Shown here piece after piece: positions 47,061 to 55,546 of a stretch of 64,000 nt of DNA. The number at the start of each line of letters is the position of its first letter. Positions within the stretch are counted from its first letter, which is position 1. Under the pieces are notes generated by a model, which made no database searches, was not told the DNA's origin, and was given only the letters and a program-made list of their open reading frames with translations. A program made the position numbers and the translations under genes. Source of the stretch: Streptomyces xinghaiensis S187 (GTDB lineage: Bacteria > Actinomycetota > Actinomycetes > Streptomycetales > Streptomycetaceae); contig NZ_CP023202.1 of NCBI RefSeq assembly GCF_000220705.2, forward strand, positions 4,432,501-4,496,500. The letters are read 5' to 3'.

Positions 47061-47635
47061 CGCCGTCAGCGGTCCCTTCCGCCCGGACGCGGCAGGGGCC
47101 CGGTCCGTCCCCCGCCCGTGCACGGGCGCTCGGCACGTACAGGTCACCACAGAGCGCGGGGCCCCCGCCCCCCGCTCCTCCGTGCGTGGGTGCATCCTCG
47201 CACCTGCCGGTGACATCCTGCCCGGTGACCGCCGTTATTCGATCTTGAATCATCGCTGTCCGGCCAAAAAGCGCCGCACGGGGCCTCGGTGGCGCCATCC
47301 CCTGTCACCCGGAGGACCGATTGCGCCTCATCCCGGTCGACATCCCGTCGACTTCCGTCCGGCACGCCCGGAAGCACCGGCTCCGCGCCCGGGCCGGACG
47401 GCCCCGCGTCACCCCGGGCCGGGCCGGACCGGGGGACACCGGGCAACCATCGGCGCGGCAGCCGCGTCCTCCCGGTACGGACCGCGGCGTGTCCGGGTCC
47501 GTACCGGGAGGGAACCGGAGAACAGCCGCAGGACCCGCCGCCCGCCCGTAACACGGCACTAGAGTGGGGCGGAACGGCCCCGTGGAGTCCCTCCGCGGAA
47601 CGAGGCCCGGTACCAGGACGTAGGGAGCGCATGAC
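47061..47635. promoter_or_regulatory. Divergent intergenic region between FHA-FtsK and pkaA genes (575 bp)
   Basis: No supported gene. An AT-richer patch (near 47240-47275) lies closer to the FHA-FtsK start. On the plus strand TAGAGT at 47560-47565 is a good Streptomyces -10 for pkaA, but no matching -35 was found at 17-18 bp, so any start there would need another factor or an extended -10. Both genes can be expected to be transcribed from this region. Confidence 0.4.
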
Positions 47636-49324
47636 GTGCGGCCGGTAGGCAGTAAGTATCTGCTCGAAGAGCCGCTCGGCCGCGGGGCCACCGGCACCGT
47701 CTGGCGGGCCCGGCAGCGCGAGACGGCGGGTGCGGAGGCGGCGGTGGCCGGGCATCCCGGCGAGGCCGTCGCGATCAAGGTCCTCAAGGAGGAGCTGGCG
47801 CACGACCCCGATGTCGTGATGCGCTTCCTGCGCGAGCGGTCGGTCCTGCTCCGGCTCACCCACCCCAACATCGTCCGCACCCGCGACCTCGTCGTCGAGG
47901 GCGATCTGCTGGCCCTCGTCATGGACCTGATCGACGGCCCGGACCTCTTCCGCTATCTGCGCCAGAACGGCCCGTTCACGCCGGTCGCCACCGCCCTGCT
48001 GACCGCGCAGATCGCCGACGCGCTCGCCGCCAGCCACACCGACGGCGTCGTCCACCGCGACCTCAAGCCCGCCAACGTCCTGCTGGCGACCGGTCCGAGC
48101 GGCGAGATGCACCCGATGCTCACCGACTTCGGCATCGCCCGGCTCGCGGACTCGCCCGGTCTCACCCGCACCCACGAGTTCGTCGGCACCCCCGCCTACG
48201 TCGCGCCGGAGTCCGCCGAGGGCCGCCCGCAGACCTCCGCCGTCGACATCTACGGCTGCGGCATCCTCCTCTACGAACTGGTCACCGGCCGCCCGCCGTT
48301 CGCGGGGGAGACGGCCCTGGAGGTGCTGCAGAAGCACCTCAGCGAGGAGCCGCGCCGCCCCACCACCGTCCCCGAACCGCTCTGGACGGTCATCGAGCAC
48401 TGCCTGCGGAAGAACCCGGACGAGCGGCCCAGCGCCGTCAACCTCGCCCGCGGCCTCCGCACGGTCGCCGCGGGCGTCGGCGTGCACGCCAACCCGGCCC
48501 AGGCCGAGGCGGCCCTCGGCGTCGCCGCGCTGCTCGCGCCCGACCCGGCGCCCGCGCCCGTCCCCGGCACCACCGCCGGCCACGGTGCTGGAGCCGCCGG
48601 CGGCGGGGACGCCGACCCGACGCAGGTGCTGCCCTCCGGCGCGAGCGCGTACGACCCCAACGCGCAGACGGCCTTCCTGCCCGCCGGCGGCGGGCCCGGC
48701 GGCCCGGACCACGCCGGCGCCACCCGCGCGATGCCCCCGGTGCCGCCGGGGCCGCCCGGCGCGGGGGACGGCCAGGACGGCGAGCACCCCTGGCAGACCC
48801 AGATGCGCGCGGCCCGCGACCGCAACGAGCAGACCCAGGTCCAGTACCTCGATCCGGACGAGGACCCGCTCCGCCGCCGCCCGCAGCGCCGCCCGGCACC
48901 GCAGCAACAGCAGCAGCCGGCTCCCTACGCGCCGCCCCCGCAACCGCAGCAGCAGCCCCGGCCCCAGCCGCGCCGGGAGCCCCGCCGCCGGCAGGAACCG
49001 CAGCCCCAGCGGTACGCCCCGCCGGCCCCCGCGCCGCGCCGGGAGCCGCGCCCGCGTGGCGCCAACCCGATGCGGATCCCCGGGCTCGGCTGCCTCAAGG
49101 GCTGCCTCTTCACCATCGCGGTCTTCATCCTGGCGGGATGGCTCGTCTGGGAGTTCACCCCGGTCCAGAGCTGGGTCGCGGAGGGCAAGAGCTTCTGGCA
49201 GGCGACGACCGACGGCATCGGCCAGGTCGTCGACTGGATCTCGGAACTCGGCCAGGCGTCCGAACAGCTCCCGGACACCTCCGACATCAAGGCCCCCGAC
49301 ATCGACCCGGGCGCCGGCCAGTGA
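47636..49324 (+). CDS. pkaA: Membrane Ser/Thr protein kinase (PkaA-like)
   Basis: The 562-residue Hanks-type kinase has a Gly-rich loop LGRGATGTVW, the conserved Lys48 (EAVAIKVLKEEL), catalytic loop VHRDLKPANVLL (about 139-150) and metal-binding DFGIARLAD, plus the activation segment ending GTPAYVAPE. The kinase domain spans about 8-270. A Pro/Gln/Ala-rich linker (about 300-470) precedes a single transmembrane segment (GCLFTIAVFILAGWLVWEF, about 487-505) and an extracellular tail of about 57 residues without PASTA repeats. The GTG start at 47636 has GGGAG upstream. Size and position match PkaA of S. coelicolor, as recalled. It lies divergent to the FHA-FtsK gene. Confidence 0.86.
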   Translation: MRPVGSKYLLEEPLGRGATGTVWRARQRETAGAEAAVAGHPGEAVAIKVLKEELAHDPDVVMRFLRERSVLLRLTHPNIVRTRDLVVEGDLLALVMDLIDGPDLFRYLRQNGPFTPVATALLTAQIADALAASHTDGVVHRDLKPANVLLATGPSGEMHPMLTDFGIARLADSPGLTRTHEFVGTPAYVAPESAEGRPQTSAVDIYGCGILLYELVTGRPPFAGETALEVLQKHLSEEPRRPTTVPEPLWTVIEHCLRKNPDERPSAVNLARGLRTVAAGVGVHANPAQAEAALGVAALLAPDPAPAPVPGTTAGHGAGAAGGGDADPTQVLPSGASAYDPNAQTAFLPAGGGPGGPDHAGATRAMPPVPPGPPGAGDGQDGEHPWQTQMRAARDRNEQTQVQYLDPDEDPLRRRPQRRPAPQQQQQPAPYAPPPQPQQQPRPQPRREPRRRQEPQPQRYAPPAPAPRREPRPRGANPMRIPGLGCLKGCLFTIAVFILAGWLVWEFTPVQSWVAEGKSFWQATTDGIGQVVDWISELGQASEQLPDTSDIKAPDIDPGAGQ

Positions 49325-49500
49325 CACCGGCCCGGCCGCGACATCCCCACGACTGTGGAGACTTGTCGACTTACGGGACCCGATTTACCGCGCAGAAGTG
49401 ATGGTTGGCCCCATCCTGGGCAGCGGACACCCCGGTGGCCGCGTAGCTTGGTGGCCCACGCCTGCCCTCCGCGCGGAGGGCATGACATGTCGGAGCAGTC

Positions 49501-50895
49501 TTGGCACGCAAGATCGGTAGCCGGTACACCGTCCACCAGATCCTCGGGCGGGGGTCCGCCGGGACGGTGTGGCTGGGCGAGGGGCCCGAGGGCCCGGTCG
49601 CCGTCAAACTCCTGCGCGAGGACCTCGCCTCGGACGAGGACCTCGTCGAACGCTTCGTCCAGGAGCGCACCGCGCTCCTCGGTCTCGACCACCCCCGGAT
49701 CGTCGGCGTCCGCGACCTCGTCGTCGACGGCAACGACCTGGCCCTCGTCATGGACCTGGTGCGCGGCACCGATCTGCGCACCCGCCTCGAACGGGAGCGC
49801 CGGCTGGCCCCGGAGGCCGCCGTCGCCATCGCCGCCGACGTGGCCGACGCCCTCGCCGCCGCGCACGCCGCGGGCATCGCGCACCGCGACGTCAAGCCGG
49901 AGAACATCCTGCTCGACATGGAGGGCCCGCTCGGCCCGGGCGGTGCCCACCCGGCGCTGCTGACCGACTTCGGCGTCGCCCGGCTCGTCGACTCCCCGGC
50001 CCGCACCCGCGCCCTGCGCTCCGGCGCCGGAGCCGCACCGGGCCCCCGCACCGCCCAGGGACCCCGCGCCGGGCAGGCCGGCGCGGCGCGGAACATCATC
50101 GGCACCCCCGACTACCTCGCCCCGGAGATCGTCGAGGGCCTGCCGCCCCGCGCGTCCGTCGACATCTACGCCCTGGCGACCGTCCTGTACGAACTGCTGG
50201 CCGGTTTCACCCCGTTCGGCGGCGGCCACCCCGGGGCCGTGCTGCGGCGCCACGTGACCGAGACGGTGGCCCCGCTGCCCGGCATCCCCGACGAGCTGTG
50301 GCAGCTGCTCGTCCAGTGCCTGGCCAAGTCGCCCGCCTCCCGGCTGCGCGCGGCCGAGCTCGCGGGCCGGCTCCGGGAGCTCCTGCCCGGCCTGGCCGGG
50401 CTCCCGCCGCTCGACGTGGACGAGCCGGACGGTGAACGCGCCGGTGACGACCCCGGGGAGGAGGGGGGCGAGCCCTTCCGCTCAATCCCCGAGCAGCCCC
50501 GCCGCGGCGCCGTGCCCCTGGTCTACGGCTCCGCGCCCGACTCCGGACGGGACACCCACACCAGCATGCGCGTCCCCACCGAGGACGAACTCGCGGGCGG
50601 GGCGCACGGCACCGCGCGGGTGCCCCGCAGGCCGGGCGAGCCCCGGCCCGGTTCGGCCCGCCGCCGGGCGGAGGCCCTGCGCCGGCGCCGGATCCGGCTC
50701 GGTGTGGTCGTGGCGGGCCTGGTGGCGGTGGCCGGGCTCGGCGGCTGGCTGGCGGCCTCGGCCGACGGCGCCGTCACCGGCGACGGCCCCCGGCCCGCCG
50801 GGGGCGGGGGTACGGAGCACTCGGCGCCCCGGGCCCCGGCCCCCGGCGGGCCCGCCGTACCCGCCGGGGCGGCCCCGGCCACCGGAGCCCCCTGA
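49501..50895 (+). CDS. pkaB: Membrane Ser/Thr protein kinase (PkaB-like)
   Basis: The 464-residue Hanks-type kinase has LGRGSAGTVW, Lys36 in PVAVKLLRE, the catalytic loop HRDVKPENILL, the DFGVA motif and GTPDYLAPE. An insert of about 30 residues (rich in Arg, Pro, Gly) lies between DFGVA and GTPDYLAPE, that is, in the activation segment, longer than in pkaA. A transmembrane segment (LGVVVAGLVAVAGLGGWLA, about 398-418) precedes a Pro/Gly-rich tail. The likely start is TTG 49501 with GGAG 6 nt upstream, directly giving the family N-terminus (ARKIGSRYTVHQILGRG). It follows pkaA by 176 bp and is probably part of the same signalling locus. Substrates are unknown. Confidence 0.85.
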   Translation: MARKIGSRYTVHQILGRGSAGTVWLGEGPEGPVAVKLLREDLASDEDLVERFVQERTALLGLDHPRIVGVRDLVVDGNDLALVMDLVRGTDLRTRLERERRLAPEAAVAIAADVADALAAAHAAGIAHRDVKPENILLDMEGPLGPGGAHPALLTDFGVARLVDSPARTRALRSGAGAAPGPRTAQGPRAGQAGAARNIIGTPDYLAPEIVEGLPPRASVDIYALATVLYELLAGFTPFGGGHPGAVLRRHVTETVAPLPGIPDELWQLLVQCLAKSPASRLRAAELAGRLRELLPGLAGLPPLDVDEPDGERAGDDPGEEGGEPFRSIPEQPRRGAVPLVYGSAPDSGRDTHTSMRVPTEDELAGGAHGTARVPRRPGEPRPGSARRRAEALRRRRIRLGVVVAGLVAVAGLGGWLAASADGAVTGDGPRPAGGGGTEHSAPRAPAPGGPAVPAGAAPATGAP

Positions 50896-50960
50896 GCCGC
50901 CGCGGGCACCCCCTGCCCGCCTCTGCGTGGTCTCCGGCCGGAAGCCGTTAGGCTGGGGGC

Positions 50961-52067
50961 GTGGCAGTCGTCGATGTATCCGAAGAGCTGAAGTCCCTCT
51001 CCTCGACCATGGAGTCGATCGAGGCCGTCCTGGACCTCGACCGGATGAGGGCCGATATCGCCGAGCTGGAGGAGCAGGCGGCGGCGCAGGACCTCTGGGA
51101 CGACGTCGAGAACGCGCAGAAGGTCACCAGCAAGCTGTCCTATCTGCAGGGCCAGCTCCGCCGGGCCGAGGAACTCCGCGGCCGGATCGACGACCTCTCC
51201 GTCCTCTTCGAGCTGGCCGAGTCGGAGGACGACGCGGACACCCGCGAGGAGGCCGAGAGCGAACTCCGCTCGGTCCGCAAGGCCGTCGAGGAGATGGAGG
51301 TCCGCACCCTCCTGTCCGGCGAGTACGACGCCCGTGAGGCGCTGGTCAACATCCGCGCCGAGGCCGGTGGCGTGGACGCCGCCGACTTCGCCGAGCAGTT
51401 GCAGCGGATGTATCTGCGCTGGGCCGAGCGGCACGGCTACAAGACCGAGGTCTACGAGACGTCCTACGCCGAAGAGGCCGGGATCAAGTCGACGACCTTC
51501 GCCGTCCAGACCCCGTACGCCTACGGCACCCTCTCGGTCGAGCAGGGCACGCACCGCCTGGTGCGCATCTCGCCGTTCGACAACCAGGGCCGCCGGCAGA
51601 CCTCCTTCGCGGGGGTCGAGGTGCTCCCGGTGGTCGAGCAGACCGACCACATCGACATCGACGAGTCCGACCTGCGCGTCGACGTCTACCGTTCCTCCGG
51701 GCCCGGTGGCCAGGGCGTCAACACGACCGACTCCGCGGTCCGGCTGACCCACATCCCGACCGGGATCGTCGTCTCCTGCCAGAACGAGCGCTCGCAGATC
51801 CAGAACAAGGCCAGCGCCATGAACGTCCTCCAGGCGAAGCTGCTGGAACGCCGCCGGCAGGAGGAGCAGGCCAAGATGGACGCGCTCAAGGGTGAGGGTT
51901 CGGGCTCCTGGGGCAACCAGATGCGCTCCTACGTGCTGCACCCGTACCAGATGGTCAAGGACCTGCGCACGGAGTACGAGGTCGGCAACCCGCAGGCCGT
52001 CCTCGACGGCGACATCGACGGCTTCCTGGAGTCCGGCATCCGCTGGCGCAAGCAGCGCGAGAAGTAG
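50961..52067 (+). CDS. prfB: Peptide chain release factor 2
   Basis: The release factor terminates translation at UGA and UAA. The 368-residue protein has the anticodon-mimic tripeptide SPF (in LVRISPFDNQG, about residue 204) and the catalytic GGQ (SSGPGGQGVNTTDSAVR, about residue 249), whose Gln reaches the peptidyl transferase centre. The N-terminal helical domain (about 1-110) and C-terminal part are normal. The frame is continuous; there is no in-frame UGA near codon 25, so the self-regulating +1 frameshift of many bacterial prfB genes is absent. The GTG start lies at 50961. It is followed by a strong terminator hairpin at 52128. Confidence 0.95.
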   Translation: MAVVDVSEELKSLSSTMESIEAVLDLDRMRADIAELEEQAAAQDLWDDVENAQKVTSKLSYLQGQLRRAEELRGRIDDLSVLFELAESEDDADTREEAESELRSVRKAVEEMEVRTLLSGEYDAREALVNIRAEAGGVDAADFAEQLQRMYLRWAERHGYKTEVYETSYAEEAGIKSTTFAVQTPYAYGTLSVEQGTHRLVRISPFDNQGRRQTSFAGVEVLPVVEQTDHIDIDESDLRVDVYRSSGPGGQGVNTTDSAVRLTHIPTGIVVSCQNERSQIQNKASAMNVLQAKLLERRRQEEQAKMDALKGEGSGSWGNQMRSYVLHPYQMVKDLRTEYEVGNPQAVLDGDIDGFLESGIRWRKQREK

Positions 52068-52127
52068 CCCGCCGGGCGGCCGCCGCGACCGTTTCCGGGG
52101 GCCGTGCGGAGAAAGAATATGAATGCT

Positions 52128-52160
52128 CAACTGCCGCCTCATGGGCGGCAGTTGCCGTTT
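52128..52160 (+). terminator. Intrinsic terminator after prfB
   Basis: A perfect 11-bp stem (CAACTGCCGCC paired with GGCGGCAGTTG) with a 5-nt loop is followed by CCGTTTT. It lies 61 bp after the prfB stop codon. Confidence 0.85.
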
Positions 52161-52211
52161 TCGTCACAGTCCTGTGCGTGCCCGCGGCGCAAGTGGTCAC
52201 GCAACGGACAT

Positions 52212-52256
52212 AGCGCGCTCAACGCGCTTGACGCTGCTGTGAATCTTGGGAAGGGT
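52212..52256 (+). promoter_or_regulatory. Candidate promoter with inverted repeat before the sortase-substrate gene
   Basis: TTGACG (52228-52233) is followed 17 nt later by AAGGGT (52251-52256), one base off the frequent Streptomyces -10 TAGGGT. AGCGCG-CTCAA-CGCGCT (52212-52228) is an inverted repeat touching the -35. The start would give a leader of about 135 nt before the ATG at 52399. Confidence 0.4.
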
Positions 52257-52398
52257 GACGCTCGGCATGCCCATGTCTGGGCGCGGGCGCGAAGGGGGCG
52301 GGCGGAACGAGACTCCCGTGTCACTCCTACCCACTACGACCAACAGCCCATGCATGGCTGCTCCACTGACGAGATCAGCTACTGGGGGTAGCAGCTAG

Positions 52399-53103
52399 AT
52401 GACAAAGAAGACGCGGTTGCGCGTTGCGCGCATAACCGCCGGCGCGGTGATCGCTGCCGGGGCCTCCCTGACGGCCGCGGGCGCCGCACAGGCCGTCGGC
52501 GTGGACGTTCAGATCGGCGGGCTCAGCACCAAGGCGTCCGTGGAAGGGGGGAACGTCGAGGTCGGCATCCAGGGTGACATCACCCCGTCCGATGAGCCCA
52601 CGGAGATCCCGACCACCCCTCCGACGGATCCTGTGGACCCGCCGACGGACCCGGTCGATCCTCCGACGGATCCTGTGGACCCGCCGACAGACCCGGTCGA
52701 TCCTCCGACGGACCCTGTGGACCCGCCGACAGACCCGGTCGACCCGCCCACCGATCTGCCGACGGACCCGCCGGCGGAACCGGAGCCCAGCAACCCGGGT
52801 AACGGGAACGGCGGTGGCAATGGTGGCGGCAACGGCAACGGGGGTGGCAACGGCACCGGCGGGGGCAACAACCCCGGCCCCGACACCGGCGGCAACGTCG
52901 ACACCGGCATCGACACCGGCACCGACACCAACAACATCGGCGCGCAGCCGGTCGAGCAGGGCGAGGTCAAGGAGGAGCTGGCCGAGACCGGCGCCTCCGA
53001 GACCGCGTTCCTGCTGATCGGTGCCGCGACGATGATCGCCGGTGGCATCGGCTTCCGCTTCCTGCCGCAGATCGTGGCCGGCCGAGGCGGCGCCGCCGCC
53101 TGA
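52399..53103 (+). CDS. LAETG-type sortase-anchored surface protein with PTDPVDP repeats
   Basis: The 234-residue protein has a signal peptide (about 1-32, positively charged start MTKKTRLR, hydrophobic core, cleavage near AQA-VGV). A short globular part follows, then six tandem PTDPVDP repeats (52621-52746), then a Gly/Asn-rich stretch. The C-terminus has LAETG (194-198), a hydrophobic segment (AFLLIGAATMIAGGIGF) and a short Arg-containing tail, the sorting signal of class E sortases in Actinobacteria (LAxTG). It would be cut and linked to the cell wall. Proteins with Pro-rich stalks of this kind space a domain from the surface; here no clear effector domain is seen before the stalk. Its small size suggests a structural role. 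Confidence 0.86.
   Translation: MTKKTRLRVARITAGAVIAAGASLTAAGAAQAVGVDVQIGGLSTKASVEGGNVEVGIQGDITPSDEPTEIPTTPPTDPVDPPTDPVDPPTDPVDPPTDPVDPPTDPVDPPTDPVDPPTDLPTDPPAEPEPSNPGNGNGGGNGGGNGNGGGNGTGGGNNPGPDTGGNVDTGIDTGTDTNNIGAQPVEQGEVKEELAETGASETAFLLIGAATMIAGGIGFRFLPQIVAGRGGAAA
52621..52746 (+). repeat. Six tandem 21-bp repeats (PTDPVDP)
   Basis: Six copies of a 21-bp unit fill 52621-52746. Odd and even copies use different codons (CCTGTGGACCCG versus CCGGTCGATCCT), so the array is really three copies of a 42-bp unit, pointing to duplication by slippage or unequal exchange. Confidence 0.9.
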
Positions 53104-53165
53104 CCGGGCGGTCCACACCGTCACCGGGCACGGCACGCGCCCGTCACAGGGCGTCTGAGAACGGG

Positions 53166-53206
53166 CCGAGGGCCCCGGAACGCAGCCGGCGTTCCGGGGC
53201 CCTCGG
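53166..53206. terminator. Bidirectional terminator hairpin
   Basis: A perfect 18-bp stem (CCGAGGGCCCCGGAACGC paired with its exact complement) with a 5-nt loop lies about 60 bp after the sortase-substrate gene and 130 bp before the end of the facing small gene. No T-run is present. Confidence 0.78.
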
Positions 53207-53337
53207 CATGCGCGTGGGGGCCGTTCAGAGTGCGTGCGGGCAGAGCCACCGGGAGCGGGCCGGAACGCGGCCGCGGGCCGGAGTCCGGGTCGTCCGGTTA
53301 CCCGCCCGTCCGGCCGTCTGCTTCGCCCGTCCGCCGC

Positions 53338-53529
53338 CTACGCGGTCTGGTGCGCCAGCAGGGCCACGGCCACGAGCGTGACCAGCAGGGCGATCAGCGC
53401 GGCCGGGGAGAGGCCGGCGAAGAGGCCGTTCTGGTGCTGCAGCCGCTCTCTGCTGGCACGGCAGACGGCGCAGCGCCCCTCGTTCACCGGGCCCGCGCAG
53501 TTGGCGCACACCAGTCGGTCGCATGTCAT
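53338..53529 (-). CDS. Small zinc-ribbon membrane protein
   Basis: The 63-residue protein has an N-terminal Cys cluster, C8-x2-C11-x8-C20-x2-C23 (VCANCAGPVNEGRCAVC), that fits a zinc ribbon. Two short basic stretches follow, then a C-terminal transmembrane segment (SPAALIALLVTLVAVALLA, about 41-60). From memory, homologues are found at this position, before ftsE, in many Streptomyces genomes. The function is unknown. ATG at 53529 is preceded by GGAGGAGAT (GGAGG about 6 nt upstream). It is convergent with the sortase substrate gene and divergent from ftsE. Confidence 0.85.
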   Translation of the reverse strand: MTCDRLVCANCAGPVNEGRCAVCRASRERLQHQNGLFAGLSPAALIALLVTLVAVALLAHQTA

Positions 53530-53727
53530 GCGATCTCCTCCTCACTGGGGCCAACGCCCGGGGGAGCGCTTCCGTTCCCCATACCACTGTGCCAGCTTCC
53601 CGGCGATCCGGCGCACCGGGAAGCGCACTTGGAAGGGCCCGGAGACCGCCGGTGACGAAGCCGTGCCGCTATTGCCGGGTTTATTCCCGATGGTGCCGTG
53701 AATCGGCGCTCATCGGAGGGCGACGAC

Positions 53728-53756
53728 TGCACGACTCCGCCGGGTTCGCGTATGGT
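53728..53756 (+). promoter_or_regulatory. Candidate ftsEX promoter
   Basis: TGCACG (53728-53733) and TATGGT (53751-53756) are separated by 17 nt. The -35 is only 4 of 6 against TTGACG, the -10 good. The predicted start near 53763 leaves about 70 nt of leader before the ftsE GTG. The rest of the 306-bp gap before ftsE holds nothing I can name. Confidence 0.35.
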
Positions 53757-53835
53757 CACGCTCACCGGCGGGCGCCGCAGCTGGGCTGTACGGCGTTCCG
53801 CGTCCCCTCTCTACAAGGCCGACCGTGGTGCACCC

Positions 53836-54525
53836 GTGATCCGATTCGACAACGTATCCAAGTCCTACCCCAAGCAGACGAGGCCCGCGCTGCGGGATGT
53901 CTCGCTGGAGGTCGAGAAGGGCGAGTTCGTCTTCCTCGTGGGCTCCTCAGGCTCGGGCAAGTCCACCTTCCTGCGGCTGCTGCTCCGCGAGGAGCGGGCG
54001 ACCCATGGCTCGGTGCACGTCCTGGGCAAGGACCTGGCACGGCTCTCCAACTGGAAGGTGCCGCAGATGCGGCGCCAGTTGGGCACCGTCTTCCAGGACT
54101 TCCGGCTGCTCCCCAACAAGACGGTCGGGGAGAACGTCGCCTTCGCCCTCGAAGTGATCGGCAAGCCGCGGGCGCAGATCCGCAAGACGGTCCCCGAGGT
54201 GCTGGACCTGGTCGGGCTGGGCGGCAAGGACGACCGGATGCCGGGCGAGCTCTCCGGCGGTGAGCAGCAGCGGGTGGCCATCGCCCGGGCGTTCGTCAAC
54301 CGCCCGATGCTGCTGATCGCGGACGAGCCGACGGGCAACCTCGACCCGCAGACCTCGGTCGGCATCATGAAGCTGCTGGACCGGATCAACCGGACCGGTA
54401 CGACCGTGGTGATGGCGACCCACGACCAGCAGATCGTCGACCAGATGCGCAAGCGCGTCATCGAGCTCGAGAAGGGCCGGCTGGTGCGCGACCAGTCGCG
54501 CGGTGTCTACGGCTACGCGCACTGA
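53836..54525 (+). CDS. ftsE: Cell division ATP-binding protein FtsE
   Basis: The 229-residue ABC ATPase has Walker A VGSSGSGKST (36-44), the Q-loop FQDFRLLPN, signature LSGGEQQR and Walker B MLLIADEPTGNLD followed by the ATHD H-loop. It works with FtsX to drive peptidoglycan hydrolases at septation or polar growth sites. The frame is open from 53698, but GTG 53836 starts directly at the conserved IRFDNVSKSYP; its ribosome site is weak. FtsX starts 42 bp after the stop. The prfB-ftsE-ftsX-smpB order is conserved in Actinobacteria. Confidence 0.94.
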   Translation: MIRFDNVSKSYPKQTRPALRDVSLEVEKGEFVFLVGSSGSGKSTFLRLLLREERATHGSVHVLGKDLARLSNWKVPQMRRQLGTVFQDFRLLPNKTVGENVAFALEVIGKPRAQIRKTVPEVLDLVGLGGKDDRMPGELSGGEQQRVAIARAFVNRPMLLIADEPTGNLDPQTSVGIMKLLDRINRTGTTVVMATHDQQIVDQMRKRVIELEKGRLVRDQSRGVYGYAH

Positions 54526-54567
54526 GTGACCACACCGTAGCCGCGGGCCACACCCTGAAAGGACATC

Positions 54568-55479
54568 ATGCGCGCCCAGTTCGTCCTGTCGGAGATCAGC
54601 GTCGGTCTCCGTCGCAATCTCACGATGACCTTCGCCGTCATCGTCTCCGTCGCCCTCTCGCTCGGCCTGTTCGGCGCCTCCCTGCTCATGCGGGACCAGG
54701 TCGACACGATGAAGGGCTACTGGTACGACAAGGTCAACGTCTCGATCTTCCTCTGCAACAAGAACGACGCGGAGAGCGACCCGAACTGCGCCAAGGGCGC
54801 GGTCACGGCGGACCAGAAGAAGGAGATCGAGGCCGAGCTGCAGAGGATGCCGGTCGTCGACACCGTCCACCACGAGTCGAGCGACCAGGCGTACAAGCAC
54901 TACAAGGAGCAGTTCGGCGACTCCCCGCTGGCCTCCTCGCTCACCCCGGACCAGATGCAGGAGTCGTACCGGGTCAAGCTGAAGGACCCGGAGAAGTACC
55001 AGGTCATCAAGAGCGCCTTCTCGGCCCGTCCCGGTGTGCAGGCGGTGGAGGACCAACGGGATGTGCTCGACAACCTCTTCAATCTGCTGAACGGCATGAA
55101 CATCGCGGCACTCGTCGTGATGGCGCTGATGCTGATCGTGGCGCTGATGCTGATCGTCAACACGGTGCGGGTCTCGGCGTTCAGCCGGCGCCGGGAGACC
55201 GGCATCATGCGGCTGGTCGGGGCGTCGAGCTTCTACATCCAGATGCCGTTCATCATGGAGGCCGCCATCGCGGGCCTCATCGGCGCCGTCTTCGCCTGCG
55301 TGCTGCTGGTGTTCGGGAAGTTCTTCCTCGTCAACAACTGGCTGGCGGAGCGGATCGACCTCATCAACTTCATCGGCTGGGACGTGGTGCTCGCCAAGCT
55401 GCCGCTGGTGCTGGCGATCGGCCTTCTCATGCCCGCGATCGCCGCTTTCTTCGCTCTGCGCAAGTACCTCAAGGTGTGA
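54568..55479 (+). CDS. ftsX: Cell division protein FtsX
   Basis: The 303-residue membrane protein has TM1 (TMTFAVIVSVALSLGLFG), a large extracellular loop (about 45-170, including the Cys pair in LCNKNDAESDPNCAKG, possibly a disulphide), and three further TM segments ending in FALRKYLKV. It forms the transport-like complex with FtsE and in Mycobacteria activates the hydrolase RipC through the extracellular loop. ATG 54568 has AAAGGAC about 5 nt upstream. Length is normal for Actinobacteria. The S41 protease gene that follows lies 68 bp downstream. Confidence 0.95.
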   Translation: MRAQFVLSEISVGLRRNLTMTFAVIVSVALSLGLFGASLLMRDQVDTMKGYWYDKVNVSIFLCNKNDAESDPNCAKGAVTADQKKEIEAELQRMPVVDTVHHESSDQAYKHYKEQFGDSPLASSLTPDQMQESYRVKLKDPEKYQVIKSAFSARPGVQAVEDQRDVLDNLFNLLNGMNIAALVVMALMLIVALMLIVNTVRVSAFSRRRETGIMRLVGASSFYIQMPFIMEAAIAGLIGAVFACVLLVFGKFFLVNNWLAERIDLINFIGWDVVLAKLPLVLAIGLLMPAIAAFFALRKYLKV

Positions 55480-55546
55480 TGTTCGTCCAAGGCGCCGTAC
55501 GGCCAACTCCCCGTACGGCGCTTCGGCGTCGCCTAGACTCACCGGC

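Noticed and set aside
42927..47213. A 1,428-codon open frame on the plus strand
   Set aside because: It mirrors the FHA-FtsK gene; its translation is almost entirely Arg, Gly, Pro and Ala, and it shows no domain or start signal.
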